From Polaribacter batillariae (lineage in GTDB: Bacteria > Bacteroidota > Bacteroidia > Flavobacteriales > Flavobacteriaceae), in assembly GCF_017498485.1 (NCBI RefSeq), contig NZ_CP071795.1, forward strand, positions 3,392,501 to 3,456,500: a stretch of DNA of 64,000 nt. Direction: 5' to 3'. Below the pieces are notes generated by a model. That model was not told where the DNA came from, did not search any database, and saw only the letters and a program-made list of their open reading frames with translations. Positions 60,201 to 64,000 of the stretch are shown piece after piece (position 1 is the first letter of the stretch; each line of letters starts with the position of its first letter). A program made the translations under genes and the position numbers.

Positions 60201-60391
60201 GGTGTTTTACTTATTGTAATGGTAAAGTTACCATCGAAATCGGTAATTTCTCCTTTTGTTGTTCCTTTAACGATAATTGACGCTCCTGGTAAGGGGTATT
60301 TAGAATCATCTACAACCTTACCTTTTAAAGTTGTTTGTGCCAAAAACGAAAGTGGCAGGAATAGCAAAATTAAATAGAATGTTTTTTTCAT
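57260..60391 (-). CDS. SusC/RagA-type TonB-dependent transporter
   Basis: 1,043 residues. Signal peptide 1-18, carboxypeptidase-like domain (about 22-100, LKGKVVDDSKYPLPGASI), TonB-box/plug region with GYGSVNKKDLTGSVASV (105-121) and NPRDIENIEVLKDASATAIY, and a 22-strand barrel to the C-terminal aromatic TLGLNLNF. It imports oligosaccharides across the outer membrane with SusD, powered by TonB. The hybrid regulator gene lies 163 bases upstream on the same strand. Confidence 0.95.
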   Translation of the reverse strand: MKKTFYLILLFLPLSFLAQTTLKGKVVDDSKYPLPGASIIVKGTTKGEITDFDGNFTITISKTPVTLVVSYLGYKTKEVLIDKQTNITIELKADTQQLEEIVVIGYGSVNKKDLTGSVASVKVNEVTAQQNTTVDQILQGRAAGVQVTQNAGSPGSGVSVKIRGVNSLRGNNEPLYVIDGVIIASAGEDAGNAGDSNSLQENQSGLNGINPRDIENIEVLKDASATAIYGSRGANGVIIITTKKGKKGKISISSYLTTAASSIDRKIDMLSGLEFAKYQNDVNAVNSQNPDYQITNGEVFRINADGSVNTIASRQANWQDEFYKIGFSQSAGASFSGGSEKGNYFVSVGYNNQGGIVENSKFQTGNFNVNIAQDLSDKLKLNAKFSAFLGGGNFAQDGDRAGGGNRSFVNNILTFRPLEDEDGGIVNPDDAFGPSTWINDFEDVSEESRFIAMMALTYKFDVKGLSFKFQAGGNKREKERRRYYGISTFIGGQGNGVFTSTKLDTKSYQVNNLLTYNNTFNKEHRINAVAGITYDVRERKNTLYAISDFSTNIFGSDLPNYGQAVTRPLTVEPSKTQLLSYLTRLNYTFKNRYVLTGTFRLDGSSKFSKKNRFSAFPSFSLAWRATNENFLKNSKVINNLKIRAGWGRTGNQAIEPYQTFGNYTNVLYGTTGNTTAIGFVPANIGNSDLIWETTEQVNFGIDFGLFDSKITGNIDAYRKQTDDLLQLAAIPVSSAFSNLLINRGSIQTKGIEFSLNANLVDKDDFTIDLGGNIAYSRNKILNLGLPTSDVYINGNLEQRSFYLGDPISSGTFFRVPANIFIEGEQIGLFYGYETDGIYQSGDPINVSNTVAGDVRIIDQNNDGEINADDRTVIGNPNPDFIFGGYLDMKYKGFSLNVLMNGVYGNDIVNGTNVRIGYANGQTHNIIRKAYTEAWSPTNPSTTYPRVGYNKENQALAINDRQVEDGSFLRISNITLGYDIPVEKSKLFSRANIFVSGSNLFTFTNYSGYNPEITSFLYNGNIIGTDWNGAPNAKTITLGLNLNF

Positions 60392-60554
60392 AATTTTGAT
60401 TTGATTTATTTGATGCTAAATTAATTTTTAAATGTTTATTTAACTTTTAATTAACATCATAAAAGGTTCAATAATTGTCAAAACAACCAATTTTATTGAG
60501 TTTTTGTGGAGGATGTGTAAAAAAAGAGGTAAGAAATTTTAATTTCTATTTTTT

Positions 60555-63500
60555 TTAAAAAGAATTGTTTTTTAGACTTTCTATAAATGCACTTGGTGTT
60601 TTTCCATAGAACTTTTTAAAAGAAGTGCTAAAATATTTGGGGTTAGAGAAACCAGAACTGTAAGCGACTTCTTTAATGCTTAACTCGCCTTTAATTAATA
60701 AGCTTTTTGCTTGCTTTAATTTTGTGTGAATTACAAAGTCTTGTGGCGATAAATCTACCAAGTTTTTTAGTTTCATATATAAAGATGTTCTACTCATTCC
60801 AAAACTCTTCGATAAATCGTGTACAGAGAACGAGTTATTTTCTATATTTTCTAAAACTTTATTTTCTAAATCTTGTAAAAAATCTTGGTCTTTTTGGTTT
60901 CTAAATAAAGAAGCGTTTTCTGTATCTGAATCGTGAACGTATTTTTCTCGTAATTTTATTTGAAATTTTAAGGTATTTAAAATTTTTGCAAGTAGTAATT
61001 TAATATCAACAGGCTTTTCGATATACTCAGACACGCCAGCTTCTATGCTTTCTAATTTTTGAGTAGAGTTTTGTAAAACCGTTAACATAAAAACAGGAAT
61101 GTGGTTTAGGTTAATGTTTTCTTTTAATTGTTTTGCCATTTCCATTCCGTCCATTTTTGGCATAATTAAATCGGTTAAGATAATATCAGGAAAATGCTGC
61201 GATGCGATTTCAATACCTTCAACTCCATTGCTGGCTTCGAAAATTTGAAAATAAGTTCCTAGTTTTTCCACTAAAAGATCTCTTAACTCATCATTATCTT
61301 CGACAATTAAAATTTTTGCATTGCTAAATTTATCTAGTTCGGTTTGTTCTTCAATTGCATTTTCTATTTGTATTAATTCTTTTTCTTGTATGGTACTTTC
61401 TTTATATTCGGATGTTAAATTTTTTAAAACGATGGTAAAAGTAGTGCCTTTGTTTTCTAAACTTTCAAAACTGATGTTTCCACCTGTTTTTTCAACTAAT
61501 TTTTTGGTCATTATTAAACCCAATCCTGTTCCAGGTCTTTGGCTATTAATTGCGTTTCTTGCTCTGTAATATCTTTTTAAAATAAATTTTTGTTGATCTT
61601 TAGGAATGCCAATTCCTTGGTCTGCAATTTGTATTTGAAGCTCTCCTTTTGGGGTTTTGTGTAAATTGATGGTAATTTTTCCGTTATCAAAAGAATACTT
61701 AATGGCATTAGAAAGCAGGTTTAGTATAATTTTATCGAAAACATCTCTGTAATAATAAAAAATTTGATCTGTCCAATGATTATTTACTTCTATAGAAATG
61801 TTTCTTTCTTCTGTTAAAGGCTTAAAATTGTTAATTCTTCGTTGTAAATACTTATTTACATCAACTTTAGAAACTTCCTGAAATATACTATCTTGAGAGG
61901 TAACTTTATGGAAATTTAGCATTTGTTCGAAAAGTGAGTTGATTCTCTTAACCGTTGTTTTTATTCTCTTATTAGAGTTTTTTGTAGTATCTGAACTTTC
62001 GTTTGTAATGTTCTCTAAAGAAGACATTAAGATGGTTAGTGGGGTTTTTATTTCGTGAGTAATATTGTTGAAGAATTCAATTTGGTCTTCGGCATTTTTC
62101 TTATTCATTATTACAGTTGTAAAATAAATAACGCCCAATATTAAAAGAATAAAAATAATTCCATAAATAACAAATGCGCTTGTGGTAGTCCACCAAGGAG
62201 ATGCTACTTTTATTTGAATGGTTCGAAGATCACTTTCGAAATTGTATTTATTAATAGCTTTTACTTTAAAGGTGTAGTTACCACTACTTAAATTGGTGTA
62301 AGCTGCAAAATTATTAACAGAGGGTTTAGACCAATCTTCATCGAAACCTTCTAAAATCCAAGAATATTTCATTTTACTAGAAGTACTGTGTTGTATTCCT
62401 GTAAATTCTATTTCTATTGAATTCTCGTTACTTTTTAAAAGAATGGTCGAAGTCTCATTAATATGTTTTCCTAAAGGTTTTTCCGAAGGTTTTATCCCTT
62501 GATTAAATAATTTAAATTCGTCGAAAACTAACTTTGGCTTTTGTTCTTGAATCACAATTTTTTTTGGATCGAATAAAGTAACCCCATTTACACCACCAAA
62601 AGCCATTAGGTTTTTATTCAACATAGCATAACTTCCGTAATTATATTCGGTACTTGCCAAACCATCTTTTTTATCGTAAATGTTAATAATGGTATCTTTT
62701 TTTAAGGTTTTAATATTTACAAGTCCTCTTGTGGTACTCGCCCAAATGGCACTGTCGTTTTCTAAAAGTACACCTTGTACAATATCCGAAGGCATGCCAG
62801 AATTAATATTTAGTTTTTTAATTTTTTTAGAAGCTGAATTGTAAAAAATAATACCAGCTCCATTTGTGCCAATTATTAAGTTGTTGTTAGAGGTTTCTGC
62901 GACTGCATGAATGGAAGAATAGGCCAATGTACTTTTACTAGGTTCTAAATCTTCGACAATTCTAAAGTTATTATTTTTTGGATTGATTCTATAAATTCCA
63001 TTTCTTCCTGCTGCTAAAATGGTTCCGTTATTAGCTTCTGTAATCGATTTAATATGAAGAATAGGAAATTCTTTTATAGTTCCAGAAGGAGCAATTGCAA
63101 TTAAATTTTTATCAATACCACCCACCCAAATCGTGTTATTTGAGTCTTTTTTTATGGCATAAATTTTAGTGATAAGATTTTTGTTTTTGTGTTGGTCGTT
63201 AAAGCTTGTAATAGAAAAATTATTGACATTAATTTTATACAACCCAAAATTATAGGTTCCAATCCACATAAAATTATTATCTGCCTCAATGGCTAAAACG
63301 ATTACAGACGATTTGTTTTTACGGTCGAACTGCGAAATATGTTTCCAAGTATTTTTTTTACGATTCCAAATGCTCAATCCTTTTTTGGTTCCAAACCATA
63401 AATTTCCGTTTTTGTCTTCTGCAATACTTCTTGTAAAATTGCTAGATAAGCTATTCTCGTTATTTAGCTGATGTTGAATTTTTAAAAAAGGAAGACTTTT

Positions 63501-64000
63501 AGAGTTAAAATAATTAATGCCTCCTCCATAAGTAGCAACCCATAAAATACCTTCTGAACTTAATTCTAAATCGTAAACCCCATTACTAGAAATGGAGCTA
63601 GGATTGTTAGAATCTTGTATAAAATGACGAATTATATTGCTTTTATCATCTAATTGATAAATACCATCGCCATCTGTAGCAACATAAATGCTGTTATTTT
63701 TTCCTTCGATAATATCTTTTACAGTAAACTTAAAATCGTACATGATTTTATCGAAAGAAATTTTATCGAAAACCGTTTTTAGTTTAAATACAACTCCTTT
63801 TTTTGTTGCGCCGTAAATGGTGTTTTTAATATTATTTATAAAATGAACGTCTTTAATAGCCTCCGAAAGTTCGATTTTTGTGATTTTTTTAGTTTCTGTA
63901 CTGTATTTAAAAAGTCCTTTTGCAGTGCCACAATAAACATCATTTTTAAAAACAACAAGGGTTTCAATTGGTTTTTGGTACCCAACATTTTTAATTTTTT
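60555..64000 (-). CDS. Hybrid two-component system regulator (HTCS), 5' end beyond window
   Basis: The frame is open from the window edge; the ATG at 63743 is internal, not the start. Numbering from that Met: repeated propeller blades (for example NGNLWFGTKKGLSIWN), Y_Y_Y domain to about 515, membrane helix 518-545, His kinase with His563 in NITHEIKTPL, ATP-binding Asn679 and DQGIGIP, receiver domain with phospho-acceptor Asp858 in LTDLIMPKMDG, and an AraC-type HTH (about 955-1060). It senses an oligosaccharide in the periplasm and activates the PUL. About 1,147 codons are visible; typical HTCS are 1,300-1,400 residues. Confidence 0.95.
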   Translation of the reverse strand, partial: KIKNVGYQKPIETLVVFKNDVYCGTAKGLFKYSTETKKITKIELSEAIKDVHFINNIKNTIYGATKKGVVFKLKTVFDKISFDKIMYDFKFTVKDIIEGKNNSIYVATDGDGIYQLDDKSNIIRHFIQDSNNPSSISSNGVYDLELSSEGILWVATYGGGINYFNSKSLPFLKIQHQLNNENSLSSNFTRSIAEDKNGNLWFGTKKGLSIWNRKKNTWKHISQFDRKNKSSVIVLAIEADNNFMWIGTYNFGLYKINVNNFSITSFNDQHKNKNLITKIYAIKKDSNNTIWVGGIDKNLIAIAPSGTIKEFPILHIKSITEANNGTILAAGRNGIYRINPKNNNFRIVEDLEPSKSTLAYSSIHAVAETSNNNLIIGTNGAGIIFYNSASKKIKKLNINSGMPSDIVQGVLLENDSAIWASTTRGLVNIKTLKKDTIINIYDKKDGLASTEYNYGSYAMLNKNLMAFGGVNGVTLFDPKKIVIQEQKPKLVFDEFKLFNQGIKPSEKPLGKHINETSTILLKSNENSIEIEFTGIQHSTSSKMKYSWILEGFDEDWSKPSVNNFAAYTNLSSGNYTFKVKAINKYNFESDLRTIQIKVASPWWTTTSAFVIYGIIFILLILGVIYFTTVIMNKKNAEDQIEFFNNITHEIKTPLTILMSSLENITNESSDTTKNSNKRIKTTVKRINSLFEQMLNFHKVTSQDSIFQEVSKVDVNKYLQRRINNFKPLTEERNISIEVNNHWTDQIFYYYRDVFDKIILNLLSNAIKYSFDNGKITINLHKTPKGELQIQIADQGIGIPKDQQKFILKRYYRARNAINSQRPGTGLGLIMTKKLVEKTGGNISFESLENKGTTFTIVLKNLTSEYKESTIQEKELIQIENAIEEQTELDKFSNAKILIVEDNDELRDLLVEKLGTYFQIFEASNGVEGIEIASQHFPDIILTDLIMPKMDGMEMAKQLKENINLNHIPVFMLTVLQNSTQKLESIEAGVSEYIEKPVDIKLLLAKILNTLKFQIKLREKYVHDSDTENASLFRNQKDQDFLQDLENKVLENIENNSFSVHDLSKSFGMSRTSLYMKLKNLVDLSPQDFVIHTKLKQAKSLLIKGELSIKEVAYSSGFSNPKYFSTSFKKFYGKTPSAFIESLKNNSF

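Noticed and set aside
37261..64000. Laminarin or fucoidan PUL
   Set aside because: No GH16 or GH17 endo-glucanase and no fucosidase is present, while two sulfatases do not fit neutral laminarin.

Overview
The window looks like the chromosome of a marine flavobacterium (Bacteroidota, Flavobacteriaceae; Polaribacter or a close relative is my best guess). The basis is very AT-rich sequence, SusC/SusD proteins, a hybrid two-component regulator, a type IX secretion (T9SS) sorting tail, menaquinone genes, and several TAnnTTTG -7 elements in place of sigma70-type promoters. No rRNA, tRNA, CRISPR array or complete insertion sequence was found.

Layout. 1-274 is the N-terminal end of dnaN. 542-6172 runs forward: a PIG-L/LmbE deacetylase, a 35-residue membrane microprotein too short for usual gene calling, a Na+/solute symporter and a Gfo/Idh/MocA oxidoreductase. 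6249-9156 runs in reverse: an LTA-synthase-like membrane enzyme broken by two frameshifts, and tsaD. 9322-16057 runs forward: a TamB-like giant protein, pfkA and gap. RidA and an LptD homologue follow in reverse. 19434-31619 is a long forward block: cell-wall amidase, MlaD-type lipid transport protein, a two-gene Hdr-like Fe-S oxidoreductase, two small lipoproteins, two PH-domain membrane proteins, and menA, menC and menE with a CPBP protease and an SRPBCC protein among them. 31739-36881 holds a DEAD-box helicase, a thioredoxin-fold lipoprotein without catalytic cysteines, and a YbiT-like ABC-F ATPase.

The last 27 kb (37261-64000) is a polysaccharide utilization locus (PUL), all on the minus strand. 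From the regulator onward it reads: hybrid sensor/regulator (runs off the window), SusC, SusD, GH3, sulfatase, GPH symporter, GH1, GPH symporter, GH94 phosphorylase (frameshifted), sulfatase, NagZ-type GH3, and a large T9SS-secreted clan GH-A glycosidase. Signal peptides suggest a flow: secreted GH-A enzyme, then SusC/D uptake, then lipoprotein sulfatases and GH3 enzymes in the periplasm, then two inner-membrane symporters, then cytoplasmic GH1 and GH94. A sulfated, beta-glucoside-containing glycan fits, but the exact substrate cannot be read from sequence.

Two themes stand out. First, three reading-frame breaks in two genes are each explained by exactly one missing G in a G-run, which points to assembly error or to recent or phase-variable inactivation. 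Second, intergenic space is full of small dispersed palindromic repeats. One repeat core lies in frame inside menE, and a truncated copy of a 176-bp MITE-like element supplies the menE C-terminus and stop codon.
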